Below the pieces are notes generated by a model, which ran no database searches, was not told the origin of the DNA, and was given only the letters and a program-made list of their open reading frames with translations. Below, piece after piece: positions 8,345 through 16,898 of a stretch of 35,466 nt of DNA (the stretch's first letter is position 1; each line of letters opens with the position of its first letter). This DNA is from DATNPX01 sp036702975 (lineage in GTDB: Bacteria; Cyanobacteriota; Vampirovibrionia; Obscuribacterales; Obscuribacteraceae), in NCBI GenBank assembly GCA_036702975.1, contig DATNPX010000047.1:1-35466 (forward strand), written 5' to 3'. The translations under genes and the position numbers were made by a program.

Positions 8345-9127
8345 ATGGATTGGGAAGAGAACTCGAAACTCTGGAATGAAAATGCGGAAGCATGGACCTT
8401 CCTTGCCAGGAAAGGTCGTGACATTACCAGAGACAACTTGAACACGCCCGCATTTCTCTCCATGCTGCCTGACGTAAAAGGATTGCGCGGACTCGACATC
8501 GGCTGCGGTGAAGCAAATAACACCCGTCTTGTCGCCAGACGAGGTGCCACCATGCACGGTATCGACGCCTCGGAAATTTTTATCAAGCATTCAATAGAAG
8601 CAGAGAACGAGTCTCCACTCGGAATAAAATTTCAGGTTGCCAGCGCCCAAAAATTGCCCTTTGCTGACGACAGTTTCGATTTTGTCATGGCAACGATGTT
8701 CTTAATGGATGTGCCCGAGCCATGGGTCTGCATTCAGGAGTCCTTCAGGGTGCTCAAACCGGGCGGTTTTCTGCAATTCTCCATAACCCATCCATGTTTT
8801 CAAACCCGCCGCTGGGAATGGATAAAAGAAAGTGACAAAAAAATAGGTGTAATCTGCGGAGATTATTTTCAGGGTTCGCAGGGCAACATCGAACGCTGGA
8901 CATTTACCCAGTCTTCCGAAACGGAAAAGTCTCAATTCGAGCCGTTTAAAGTACCGACCTTCTACTGGACGCTCAGCGAATGGCTAAATTGGCTGGTCGA
9001 AAGCGGTTTTTATCTTGAAAAATTTTGCGAGCCCCGTGTCACACCCGAAATCATTGCTCAACATCCAGGTTTAGCGGGCTGGGACAAAATTGCGGGCTAT
9101 CTCCATATACGCTGCCGCAAGCCGTAG
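8345..9127 (+). CDS. Class I SAM-dependent methyltransferase (type 11)
   Basis: 260 residues. Motif I LDIGCGEANNTRLVARRGA (residues ~45-63), an acidic-loop segment MHGIDAS, then AQKLPFADDSFDFVMA and a VLKPGGFL segment define a Rossmann-fold methyltransferase of the Methyltransf_11 family. The C-terminal part (TRRWEW; FYWTLSEWLNWLVESGFYLE) is typical of small-molecule methyltransferases, but the substrate cannot be read. ATG at 8345 has only a weak AAAG upstream. It lies 21 bases after the kinase-like gene and is probably co-transcribed with it. Confidence 0.9.
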   Translation: MDWEENSKLWNENAEAWTFLARKGRDITRDNLNTPAFLSMLPDVKGLRGLDIGCGEANNTRLVARRGATMHGIDASEIFIKHSIEAENESPLGIKFQVASAQKLPFADDSFDFVMATMFLMDVPEPWVCIQESFRVLKPGGFLQFSITHPCFQTRRWEWIKESDKKIGVICGDYFQGSQGNIERWTFTQSSETEKSQFEPFKVPTFYWTLSEWLNWLVESGFYLEKFCEPRVTPEIIAQHPGLAGWDKIAGYLHIRCRKP

Positions 9128-9188
9128 CAATCATTGGAAAGTTATCGCGCCAATCTGCTGGGCGAAATCGAATTGCAGAGTTTGACAT

Positions 9189-9689
9189 TTAACTCAATGC
9201 TTGAATGGCAAGCTCTTTGAACTTTTCATCAAGTTCTCCCGCCACCTTGGAAATTTCGCTTGAGTTCAACCGACCAAACGTAGTCGAAGGTTTTTCATAG
9301 CTAATACAGGTCTGACCGTCACGAGTAAAAAGCAAGACGCGAGGCGGAGCAAAAAGAGTTGCAAGAGTGTTGAACTTTGCCATTTTGTCAGCGATGAGCG
9401 GATTACCGATCAGATACTGCCGGGAGCGAATATTAGACCTTGCAAGCTCCGGTAATAACCGATCCATTTCCAGAACCGAGATAATCATTAAGCCGCTAGC
9501 GCCCTCCATTCGCTTCACGGAATCCTGCAAGCTTTCGGCACCGGAAAGCGCGGCATTTTGGTCCAAATGGCCTAACTGACTTTCCAGATCTGAAGCTACT
9601 TGTTCAAATGCCTTGTTCGCACAATACGTTATGAGGTTTGTTTCGGAAGATTGATGTGTTACAGAAACACTGGCTGCATTAGCGACCAT
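9189..9689 (-). CDS. DUF302 domain protein
   Basis: 166 residues, start ATG 9689 with AGGAG about 5 bases upstream. Residues ~75-150 (SGLMIISVLEMDRLLPELA, RSRQYLIGNPLIADKMAKF, PPRVLLFTRDGQTCISYEKP) match the DUF302 pattern: a short alpha/beta domain with the NP.LA.K segment followed by a final strand. DUF302 function is not established. No signal peptide is evident. It is the last gene of the MarR-MaoC-DUF302 minus-strand set, 30 bases after the MaoC stop. Confidence 0.75.
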   Translation of the reverse strand: MVANAASVSVTHQSSETNLITYCANKAFEQVASDLESQLGHLDQNAALSGAESLQDSVKRMEGASGLMIISVLEMDRLLPELARSNIRSRQYLIGNPLIADKMAKFNTLATLFAPPRVLLFTRDGQTCISYEKPSTTFGRLNSSEISKVAGELDEKFKELAIQALS

Positions 9690-9719
9690 GAAACTCCTGC
9701 TCCTTTGAAGATGGAAAGT

Positions 9720-10184
9720 CTATTTACGCTTGGGAACGACAAGTCTTGAGATCATGATTTGCAAAGTTTCATTATTTTGATTTTTAGTGATACTGCGGAT
9801 AGTGACTATGCCTCGGTCGGGACGACTGCGAGAAAGTTTTATTTCCGTAATTTCCGTCTCGACTTGCAAAACATCGTTAGCCCTCGTCGGTCTTGGCCAG
9901 GTAATTTCGGCACCGGCTCCAATCAGTCCTCCGGAGATGTTGGCGCTGGACACAAGCAATTTCATCGAAATAGAAGCAGTGTGCCACCCGCTAGCGGCTA
10001 AACCTCCAAAGAAAGTGTCCTTTGCAGAAACCGGGTCGGTATGGAAAGGTTGAGGGTCAAAATCGCGAGCAAAAGCTACAATCTGCGCTTCATCCAGCTG
10101 ATGAGTGCCGCTAAGAAAAGTCTGCCCAATCTTGAGATCGTCAAGCATCAGACCCGTATTGCCTTTTTCATCCACCAAATTCAT
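9720..10184 (-). CDS. MaoC-like (R)-hydratase domain protein
   Basis: 154 residues. Start ATG 10184 (MNLVDEKGNTG) is preferred over the longer frame to 10247 because a GGAG site lies 6 bases upstream and the ATG overlaps the marR stop (ATGA). The hot-dog fold signature FARDFDPQPFHTDP holds the expected Asp and His hydratase residues, followed by GGLAASGWHTASISMKLL. The family hydrates enoyl-CoA or related thioesters, and many members are of unknown substrate. Its coupling to a MarR regulator suggests inducible acyl-CoA metabolism. This is consistent with, but not proven by, the ETF operon nearby. Confidence 0.9.
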   Translation of the reverse strand: MNLVDEKGNTGLMLDDLKIGQTFLSGTHQLDEAQIVAFARDFDPQPFHTDPVSAKDTFFGGLAASGWHTASISMKLLVSSANISGGLIGAGAEITWPRPTRANDVLQVETEITEIKLSRSRPDRGIVTIRSITKNQNNETLQIMISRLVVPKRK

Positions 10185-10666
10185 GTGCACTCCAATTTTT
10201 TTGATACGCTTGCAATCTTTTCCAAAACTTTTTGAAAGACATTCCATTCTTCATCGGACAACGATGATTTAAATTGCTCTTGCACATGCTGCCAGTGTTC
10301 AAAGGCAATCTGTCTTTTTCGTTTTCCGTCAGCAGTCAACTTCAATAATTTCACTCGCGGATCGTGATGGGGCACGCGCATTACAAAGCCAGCTTCCTCT
10401 AAAACTCGGACGTTACGCGTCGTTGTTGTCTGGTCAAGATCCAACAACTCGCTCAACTCACTTATCGTCGCCACATTTTGCCGCTGCAGCACACTTAAAA
10501 GCGTGTACTGCGTTGTGCGCAAACCGCTAGGAGCCAGAGCCCGGTCGTACGCATTGGTGAGCGCTCGGTCGGCACACCTTATTGATCGTGAGATGCAATC
10601 GCTTCCGCTCGTTATTGGAGATCTCATTTCCACCAACCATTTATGAACATTGGCTGCAGGTTGCAT
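10181..10666 (-). CDS. MarR family transcriptional regulator
   Basis: 161 residues from ATG 10666, or 148 from ATG 10627 (MRSPITSG), which is the more usual family length. A winged helix is visible: QYTLLSVLQRQNVATISEL, the recognition segment LDLDQTTTTRNVRVLEEAG and the wing HHDPRVKLLKLTADGK. Dimerising helices flank it. The stop overlaps the MaoC start, so the two are coupled, and a MarR protein next to a metabolic gene usually represses its own operon. A 12-bp palindrome at 10665-10676 overlaps the longer start, which supports the 10627 start with an operator upstream. Confidence 0.92.
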   Translation of the reverse strand: MQPAANVHKWLVEMRSPITSGSDCISRSIRCADRALTNAYDRALAPSGLRTTQYTLLSVLQRQNVATISELSELLDLDQTTTTRNVRVLEEAGFVMRVPHHDPRVKLLKLTADGKRKRQIAFEHWQHVQEQFKSSLSDEEWNVFQKVLEKIASVSKKLECT

Positions 10667-10676
10667 GTATATACAT
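10665..10676. promoter_or_regulatory. Palindrome at the marR start, probable MarR operator
   Basis: ATGTAT/ATACAT is a perfect 12-bp dyad. It overlaps the first possible marR ATG and lies 38 bases upstream of the second. MarR proteins commonly bind short palindromes in their own promoter; the assignment is by position only. Confidence 0.45.
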
Positions 10677-10978
10677 ATAAATTACCATCATTCGGCTCTG
10701 TTTGTCAACGAATAGAGGGCAATAAACATGCACATACATAAGAAGAGAAGGCACCAGAAGAAAAGCAAACTAGAACGATAACAATAAAGATGCTTTGTCG
10801 ACCAGCGCGCTGGAGTGGTAATAAATTGGAAATCTGATTCACCTATATTGAGGATTAAATCTGCAAGAAAATTGCCATATGAGTGGAGCGCACCAGAAAA
10901 ATGGGAAAACTTGATTCTTAAATCTCGGAAGTTCAGCATTTACAAAAAACCAGCGACCAGGTAGGTTCGCATCTAGAC
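10677..10978. other. AT-rich intergenic region with no recognised gene
   Basis: This ~300-base stretch between marR and the divergent small membrane gene is more AT-rich than its surroundings. The only frame across it (minus, 10688-10939) has no ribosome binding site and an unconvincing Cys/Phe-rich tail, so I regard the stretch as promoter DNA. Confidence 0.5.
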
Positions 10979-11332
10979 ATGTCGAACTTGACCACAGCCG
11001 AAAACGCCATTGCTGCGAACAAACATACATCGCCTCTTGTCCATCACCTCGAAATAGGCGGGCTCACTACTGCTGCCGGTGGTGCAGTTGGCGGTGCGCT
11101 CGGTGGTACATTTGGTCTGGTCGCAGAGGGAGCAGTTCAAGCCTTCACTGCCCCGCTAGCTTCATTTTATGACTTCGCAGGACAATACAAAACGGCGAAC
11201 AATTTACTGCGAATGGAATCGAATTATATGTCCGGTGCTTCTCACTATGGTGCTAGAGGTGTAGCAATCGGGCTTGTTGTTGGCGCAGCGGCTTACGCTG
11301 CTTACGAAGTGAAGAATTACTTCGATAAATAA
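10979..11332 (+). CDS. Small glycine-zipper membrane protein, unknown function
   Basis: 117 residues. Two hydrophobic stretches rich in small residues are visible: IGGLTTAAGGAVGGALGGTF (~27-46) and GVAIGLVVGAAAYAAYEV (~94-111). The first has a GxxxG glycine-zipper pattern typical of membrane-inserting helices. There is no signal peptide. A weak GGTAGG site lies 13 bases before the ATG. It stands alone between the marR operon (divergent) and the convergent secreted protein gene. No family recognised. Confidence 0.65.
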   Translation: MSNLTTAENAIAANKHTSPLVHHLEIGGLTTAAGGAVGGALGGTFGLVAEGAVQAFTAPLASFYDFAGQYKTANNLLRMESNYMSGASHYGARGVAIGLVVGAAAYAAYEVKNYFDK

Positions 11333-11355
11333 TTCGCTGACCATGAAAAGCCTAT

Positions 11356-11392
11356 TTGCCGCGAACATCGCGACATCACTTACTCGCGGCAA
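11356..11392. terminator. Probable bidirectional terminator between convergent genes
   Basis: TTGCCGCGA (11356-11364) pairs with TCGCGGCAA (11384-11392) over a 19-base loop. On the plus strand it is followed by CCATTTTTG, on the minus strand by a mixed tail. It overlaps the last codons of the minus-strand gene ending at 11376, and the plus-strand gene ends 24 bases before it. Confidence 0.5.
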
Positions 11393-12185
11393 CCATTTTT
11401 GCGCTTTCCTTTACGCGTCCTGCAGCTTTCAAAACAGTTCCGTAATCCTTTAAGATCGGCTTCCAGTAACTGGCAGGTAAGGCGATTCGGTCGACAGACC
11501 ACGCTTCAATCCAGGTTGCAGGCGCAGTTTTCTTTTCGCCTTCCAGCCCTTCGAGATAGCAAAGCTCCATGCTCGCATCAAGACAAAGTTGCATGCGCTG
11601 CGCGGCTTGCTGTGGCTTGTGAGCAGCAAGAAGAGCTAGAGCTTGTTTGCGTCCGCCGTCAAGAATAGACTTCACGTTATCGACTGTAATGTAGTTGTCT
11701 GGATAAAAGATTGCATGGTCTTGATCGGAGAAATCATCAAGTTGTGCTTGCGTTCCGGATAAAGCTATTTTTTTCAATTGGTCGACTTGTTCTTGCGATG
11801 CGTCTCCATCAATCTTCGACACGAAGGCAACCTTGCTGCCATCCCAGGTAAAAGTCTGTTTAGTGTAAGCCGCGCTTCCGGGATCTTGAGAAATTATTTC
11901 CAGGCGACCACTTCTGCCAATCACGTCTGTTTTAGCAGTGTTAACTGCTACTTTCAAAGGAATATTTTTCTTCCAGACCACCTTTTCTCCCGTCATTCCT
12001 TCCAGGAATGTTTTTTGTGGTTTATCGTCAGAGCTATCAGAAAAGCATACGCACAATTTTCGAGCACCATTTTTCTTTAGTGCACCGGGCGTAATGACAT
12101 CACTGGTGGTATCAGCAAACGTTGCCGTGGTACTGAGCGAAGAAATTGCTACCAGAAGTGAAAGAACTGCTTTCTTTGCGTTCAT
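11376..12185 (-). CDS. Secreted protein of unknown function
   Basis: 269 residues, ATG 12185 with a GAGGT site upstream. Residues 1-24 form a signal peptide (KKAVLSLLVAISSLSTTATF, cleavage probably at FADTT). The middle is predicted strand-rich (KIDGDASQEQVDQLKK). The last ~100 residues look helical, possibly one or two TPR-like hairpins (RKQALALLAAHKPQQAAQRM; WKPILKDYGTVLKAAGRV). Several cysteines (CVCF, CLDASMELCY) could form disulfides. No family recognised. A strong palindrome lies 69 bases upstream. Confidence 0.75.
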   Translation of the reverse strand: MNAKKAVLSLLVAISSLSTTATFADTTSDVITPGALKKNGARKLCVCFSDSSDDKPQKTFLEGMTGEKVVWKKNIPLKVAVNTAKTDVIGRSGRLEIISQDPGSAAYTKQTFTWDGSKVAFVSKIDGDASQEQVDQLKKIALSGTQAQLDDFSDQDHAIFYPDNYITVDNVKSILDGGRKQALALLAAHKPQQAAQRMQLCLDASMELCYLEGLEGEKKTAPATWIEAWSVDRIALPASYWKPILKDYGTVLKAAGRVKESAKMVAASK

Positions 12186-12253
12186 TTTTCGGACCTCGAA
12201 ATCTCCAACTGAACATCTAACGCGGCACCGTCAAAAAATAGTCGGATCGTTCA

Positions 12254-12271
12254 ACAAGTGTAAACACTTGT
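12254..12271. promoter_or_regulatory. Palindromic operator candidate upstream of the secreted protein gene
   Basis: ACAAGTGT-AA-ACACTTGT has perfect 8-bp arms with a 2-base centre. It sits 69 bases upstream of the start at 12185, a usual place for a TetR- or GntR-type repressor site. Which regulator binds is unknown. Confidence 0.45.
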
Positions 12272-12313
12272 CCAACTGTTTTCTATACACACCATAATGA
12301 GTGCTTGCGAGGA

Positions 12314-12580
12314 CTAATGACCGGTTGCCTTGCGAAGTCTTATGGGACCACGCGCTTCCACTGCACTCTTGATTACTTTACCTTTCTGTGTAGCCTGAAT
12401 GTAACCGCGGTCGATCAACTCCTGAGCGACCTCACGCACTGTATCCATTTCTTCGCGCCATTTGTCTTCCGAAAAAACTTGACGCGCCACTTCAGACGGA
12501 CAAATGGTCTTACCTTCGCCTCGTTCGGCGATCAGTTCCAACGTCGCGTTGGCAATCTTTTCGCGCTTGCTGTCTGACAC
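12314..12580 (-). CDS. DUF3253 small winged-helix protein
   Basis: 88 residues. GTG at 12580 gives MSDSKREKIANATLELIAER. The pattern of a helix, ICPSEVARQVFSEDKWREEM, VREVAQELIDRGYIQATQKG and the ending ARGPIRLRKA matches the DUF3253 family, small winged-helix proteins thought to bind nucleic acid; their function is not known. An AGGAAA site lies upstream, within the CTTACTT repeat stretch. It is on the same strand as the TPR gene upstream (65 bases) and the secreted protein downstream (128 bases). Confidence 0.8.
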   Translation of the reverse strand: MSDSKREKIANATLELIAERGEGKTICPSEVARQVFSEDKWREEMDTVREVAQELIDRGYIQATQKGKVIKSAVEARGPIRLRKATGH

Positions 12581-12582
12581 AA

Positions 12583-12650
12583 ACTTACTTGCTTTCCTGT
12601 TTCTGCTTACTTGCCGACTTACTTGTTTGCTGAATGATCACTTCTTACTT
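12583..12650. repeat. Four copies of CTTACTT between the TPR and DUF3253 genes
   Basis: Copies lie near 12584, 12606, 12618 and 12644; three extend to CTTACTTG. On the transcribed (minus) strand they read AAGTAAG. They fill the whole short spacer and flank the DUF3253 ribosome binding site. Confidence 0.5.
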
Positions 12651-14159
12651 AGTAATCGCGGCAGCATTTTTGGAAAGAATCGAATCGGCGCACTGACGAA
12701 TGTGATTTGCAGATTCTTCCCGATGCGTCTCTTCCAGCAGATTTGCATAACATTCGAGCATCTGCCCTACCACAGTTGCTTCTGCTCCGAGCGCTTTTGT
12801 TTGACCATCGATTGCGCGCAAATAATAAATCTCAGCTTCATCATATTTTTGCTTACGCCGTAAAATTTCAGCAAGGTAGAAGAAACAAGTAGCGATATCC
12901 GTATCGATAGCAACATGCGCCGGTTCAAGCAATCCAATCAAACGCCTGAGAAGCAGTTCTGCGGCAGAGAATTTATTTTCTAAATAGCGAGACTGCGCCA
13001 AATTCTTCAAACAAATCAGCAAATCTTCGTTGTTCTGAGGCGTTTCACTCTGGCGTATCGACAACAATCGCTCCCAGAGCACCGACGCATGCTCATACTG
13101 ACTCGAGGCCGAATAATGATGAGCCAGTTTCTGCAATGCCAGCGCGTTATCTGGATGCGATGGTGGCAATCTCTTTTCGTAAATATCGAGAGCGTCTTTA
13201 AAGAGTTCTTCCGCTTTGTCCTTCTCTCCATCCGCTTCGCAAACATCCGCCAGGTCGACCATCGTTGCGGCAACGAGAGGATGACGTTCACCAAGAATTC
13301 GCGTCTTAATTGACAGAATACGCTTGTACAGATTCTTCGCTTCAGAATATTTTTCACGTGCGGCATTGAATTTCGCCAAACTGGACATGCGCTGGAGAAC
13401 TTCCGCGTCGCTCGCCTCCAGCGATTTCTCTTCCAACTCGAGTAAGCGCAACTCCAACATGGCGACCGCGTTCTTGTCGTTCAACTCGTTGAGAACTTGC
13501 ATCAAATTGCGAATTACTTCGCTCAGTTCAGCGCTGTTTTTACCCAGGCTGCTTTCCAAAATTGACAGCGCTTGCTCCCAGAGAAAACGCGATTGCTGGA
13601 ATTTGCCCTGGTCTTGATAAAGCTTGGCGAGATTGCTCAAGCCAATTCCAACTTCTGAATGTTTGAATCCAAAAGCCTTTTCGAGAATTATCAAAGAACG
13701 CTTGTAAGCTTTCTCGGCTTCCTCGTACTGCTTCTGGCCGGCATGAACCAGCCCCAGGTTGGCTAAACTGTTGGCCACCTCGGGATGTTCAGCCCCCAGC
13801 GCATACATATAGACATTGTGCAGCCTCTTGCAAAGCGGTTCCGCTTCAGCGTAACGCTCCTGGAAGAAATAAAGCGCCGATAAATTATTCAAACTGGCGA
13901 CGATATCTTCGTGCAAGCTAGGCAGAAGCCGCTCACGAATCGTCAATGAGCGGTCATAAAGAGGCTCGGCTTTGTCGTATTTGCCCTGCTCGAAGTAAAT
14001 TTCAGCCAGATTGTCGAGCACGTTTGCGATTTCAAGCTCGTCGCCTGAGTCTTCGACCTCTCTCAAAGCAGCATGCACAAAGTTTTCGGCCTCACTGTAG
14101 CGTCCCTCTTGGAACGCTTCAGCGCCTAGTTCCGCAAAACTTTTCTGGCTGTCATTCAT
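12645..14159 (-). CDS. Tetratricopeptide repeat protein (kinesin light chain-like TPRs)
   Basis: 504 residues with at least nine TPR units. Examples are ANVLDNLAEIYFEQGKYDKAEPLYDRS, then repeats with SLANLGLVHAGQKQYEEAE and ALQKLAHHYSASSQYEHAS, of the long 42-residue TPR_10/TPR_12 type. No signal peptide or membrane span, so it is probably a cytosolic scaffold. A heptad-like stretch near residues 225-260 (AMLELRLLELEEKSLEASDA) separates two TPR blocks. ATG at 14159 has no clear ribosome binding site. No enzymatic domain. Partners cannot be inferred; the hybrid kinase is divergent from it. Confidence 0.9.
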   Translation of the reverse strand: MNDSQKSFAELGAEAFQEGRYSEAENFVHAALREVEDSGDELEIANVLDNLAEIYFEQGKYDKAEPLYDRSLTIRERLLPSLHEDIVASLNNLSALYFFQERYAEAEPLCKRLHNVYMYALGAEHPEVANSLANLGLVHAGQKQYEEAEKAYKRSLIILEKAFGFKHSEVGIGLSNLAKLYQDQGKFQQSRFLWEQALSILESSLGKNSAELSEVIRNLMQVLNELNDKNAVAMLELRLLELEEKSLEASDAEVLQRMSSLAKFNAAREKYSEAKNLYKRILSIKTRILGERHPLVAATMVDLADVCEADGEKDKAEELFKDALDIYEKRLPPSHPDNALALQKLAHHYSASSQYEHASVLWERLLSIRQSETPQNNEDLLICLKNLAQSRYLENKFSAAELLLRRLIGLLEPAHVAIDTDIATCFFYLAEILRRKQKYDEAEIYYLRAIDGQTKALGAEATVVGQMLECYANLLEETHREESANHIRQCADSILSKNAAAITK

Positions 14160-14348
14160 TGTTGTCGTTCAAATGGCGGAAAGATAATTGAATACTGCCC
14201 ATTTACCAGGTCCAAGTATCTTAATTTTGGGGGTTCCAGGAAGAGTTATTTTAAGGCAAATTCGGGGCATGAGCATTGTGACGCGCAACAATATCATGAA
14301 GAATCGATAGATTCTGCCAGGCTTACTATCTGAACGCACAATCATACA

Positions 14349-14394
14349 CTTCGTTTCGGGTGCTCCGGCACCTTCCCTTTTCCTTCGAACGAAG
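14349..14394 (+). promoter_or_regulatory. Nested stem-loop in the leader of the hybrid kinase gene
   Basis: CTTCGTT (14349-14355) pairs with AACGAAG (14388-14394). Inside, GGTGC (14359-14363) pairs with GCACC (14368-14372) around TCCG. It ends 22 bases before the start codon, in a 257-base leader with no gene. It could affect translation or be an attenuator, but no U-run follows. Confidence 0.35.
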
Positions 14395-14416
14395 AGATGA
14401 GTGAGACCAGCGACCG

Positions 14417-16891
14417 ATGAGCACCGACATCAACGTACTAATCATCGACCACAACACCGATGACGCGCGACTGCTTCAACAGCTGCTGACCAACAGCGAA
14501 GTCGGTCAATTTGCTGTGGAGTGTATAGAAAACCTGCAAGACGGGCTCCAGCGCCTGAAGACGGGCGGCATCGACGTGCTTTTGCTCGATTTATCGATGC
14601 CTGAAAGTCAGGGCATCAAAACGTTTTTGACCGTGCGCAAAGAGACCGATAATATTCCAATCGTCGTTTTGACGGGGCTTGATGAGCATGCCATTGCCCT
14701 TGAAGCAGTCAGGCTGGGAGCTCAGGACTACCTGGTCAAACGAGATCTCAACTCGAACTGGTTGAGCCGGACACTCCTTTATTCAATCGAGCGATTCACG
14801 GCCAACAAAGAAATCAAAAATCTGAACGAAGAACTCGTCAAAGCCAGGGATGAGGCTCTGGCTGCAGCCAGATTCAAGGCGGAATTTCTGGCCAATATGA
14901 GCCATGAGATTCGCACGCCCATGAACGCCGTCATCGGCATGAGTGACTTGTTGCGTCGCACAAGTTTGAATGCCGAGCAAAGCAAATTCGTCGAAGTTAT
15001 AAAAAGTGCAGGCGGCGCATTACTAAATGTCGTCAACGACATCTTGCTCTTTTCGAAGATGGAAGCCGGGAGATTTCCTCTCGAAAACACAGAAGTCAAT
15101 GTGCTGGAACTGGTTGAGGGAGTGGCCGAGATTCTGGGCGGACCAGCTCGGCTGAAGGACCTCTCGCTAGTGGCTTTCGTCGAGCCGACAGTGCCCAGAG
15201 TGGTAATGGGCGACCCGACGAGATTGCGCCAGATCTTGCTCAACCTGGGAAGTAACGCCGTTAAATTCACGGACAAAGGTTTCGTGCAACTGACCGTGCG
15301 CAACGAACCCGGTCAAAAGAATACGCTTCGATTCGCTATTGAAGATAGTGGCTCTGGGCTCTCGCCAGACACCATGCAAAGACTATTCAAGCCGTTTTCC
15401 CAAGGCATGGAGAAAGCCGCCACTACGAATGGTGGCACAGGGCTGGGGTTGGCAATTTCAAAACTGATGGTTGAATTGATGGGCGGCGAAATCGGAGTCG
15501 ACAGCACGCAAGGTCAAGGTTCGACGTTCTGGTTCAAACTGCCTGTGGTGCTGAGCGAAAAACAGCCCGACGAAACGGCGAACCCGACTGGGAGACTACT
15601 TGCAGTCAACTTCACCCCACGCGAACTTGAACAGTTGCGGACCTTCACGACACATTACGGCGTAGGGTTCGGCAGTGCAGCAGATGCGAAAGAAGCAATT
15701 CTGGAAGTGGAACGTGCGCGCAAGAATGGCAGCATCTATGATTTTGCTTTGATAAACGTCGATCCACAAATTCTCGACCACACGACAGTACCTAAAGACC
15801 TGGCAAAGCTAGTCAATCAACTGGAATTGTTTGGTATCTTGCTGACAAATTTCGATCAGGCAGCGCTGGGAGAAGATGCGCTGAAAGCTGGATTTTCAGC
15901 CTACCTCACACGCCCGCTCAAGCAAACGCAACTACTGCAATGCCTCGATGATTTATCGAACGGCAAAAAACTTGCGCCGTTTAGCAGAGGACCAAATGAC
16001 GGCAACAAAGAAAAATCGCTTGACCCGACCTTGCGTGTTTTAATTGTTGAAGATAATCCAATCAATCAAGAAGTGGCTAATTTACAGCTGAAAAAACTGG
16101 GTTTGTCCGCATTGATTTGCAGCAACGGACTGGAAGCCGTAAATCTTGTCAAACAACAAGAGTTCGACGTCATCTTGATGGACTGTCAGATGCCCGTCAT
16201 GGATGGCTTCGAAGCAACAAGACAGATAAGAGCGCTCGGCCCGCAGCTGAAAACGTCACCTATTATTCTGGCGATGACTGCAAACGCTATGGAAGGCGAC
16301 CGAGAAGAATGCCTGGCCATCGGCATGGACGAATATGTCGCTAAGCCAGTTACGATTGATGGTTTACTTTTCCTGCTCAGCAAACTGTTGCCAGACCGGT
16401 TAGTAGATTTCAAAACGCATGACATTCGTTTTCAATTGGAGCGATCCTCGAGAAGCGCCACGGTCGTTGCAGAAGAAGCTAAAGCACCGGCTCCCGCCAC
16501 AACTCAGCCGACGCTGTCAACGCTGTCGACGCAGCCGAGCGACCGCACCATCGACACCGAAATGCTCACAGCAAATTTCGGATGGGAGAGCGCATGCCGC
16601 CTGCTTACTATGTTTGCCGATGGAACCCCGGCAATCCTTGAAAAACTCGATAAGGCGATAACAAATACAGATTCAGCGCAGGCGAAGGCCAATTCGCATG
16701 AACTGAAAGGCTACTGTTCTACAATTTCTATGCACGAAATGGCCGCATTGAGCAAGCAGATAGGCGACGCCACCCGTAGCGATGACTGGACACAAGCTCG
16801 ACAGCTTTTCGCCCAACTGGTAACCGCTTTCGAAAAAGCACGCAAAGAAATAGAATCGACTATTATGTCTTCCACCACCTTCACCACATGA
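14417..16891 (+). CDS. Hybrid histidine kinase: REC-HisKA-HATPase-pseudoREC-REC-Hpt
   Basis: 824 residues, no membrane span, so cytosolic. Order: receiver 1 (residues 5-125; phosphoacceptor D58 in LLLDLSMPES); short coiled coil; HisKA with H163 in MSHEIRTPMNAV; HATPase with N box ILLNLGSNAVKF, G1 EDSGSGL and G2 GGTGLGLAIS; a degenerate receiver (~395-520) where the Asp position reads LINVDP; receiver 3 (~533-655; D589 in LMDCQMPVMDG); a linker; and Hpt (~715-815; H761 in HELKGYCSTI). This is a complete phosphorelay in one protein whose final donor is the Hpt, probably feeding the response regulator encoded 7 bases downstream. The input signal presumably enters through receiver 1. Confidence 0.95.
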   Translation: MSTDINVLIIDHNTDDARLLQQLLTNSEVGQFAVECIENLQDGLQRLKTGGIDVLLLDLSMPESQGIKTFLTVRKETDNIPIVVLTGLDEHAIALEAVRLGAQDYLVKRDLNSNWLSRTLLYSIERFTANKEIKNLNEELVKARDEALAAARFKAEFLANMSHEIRTPMNAVIGMSDLLRRTSLNAEQSKFVEVIKSAGGALLNVVNDILLFSKMEAGRFPLENTEVNVLELVEGVAEILGGPARLKDLSLVAFVEPTVPRVVMGDPTRLRQILLNLGSNAVKFTDKGFVQLTVRNEPGQKNTLRFAIEDSGSGLSPDTMQRLFKPFSQGMEKAATTNGGTGLGLAISKLMVELMGGEIGVDSTQGQGSTFWFKLPVVLSEKQPDETANPTGRLLAVNFTPRELEQLRTFTTHYGVGFGSAADAKEAILEVERARKNGSIYDFALINVDPQILDHTTVPKDLAKLVNQLELFGILLTNFDQAALGEDALKAGFSAYLTRPLKQTQLLQCLDDLSNGKKLAPFSRGPNDGNKEKSLDPTLRVLIVEDNPINQEVANLQLKKLGLSALICSNGLEAVNLVKQQEFDVILMDCQMPVMDGFEATRQIRALGPQLKTSPIILAMTANAMEGDREECLAIGMDEYVAKPVTIDGLLFLLSKLLPDRLVDFKTHDIRFQLERSSRSATVVAEEAKAPAPATTQPTLSTLSTQPSDRTIDTEMLTANFGWESACRLLTMFADGTPAILEKLDKAITNTDSAQAKANSHELKGYCSTISMHEMAALSKQIGDATRSDDWTQARQLFAQLVTAFEKARKEIESTIMSSTTFTT

Positions 16892-16898
16892 GGCGCAA

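Noticed and set aside
10688..10939. 83-codon minus-strand frame with a hydrophobic Cys/Phe-rich end
   Set aside because: No ribosome binding site and AT-rich non-coding composition; more likely promoter DNA between marR and the next gene.
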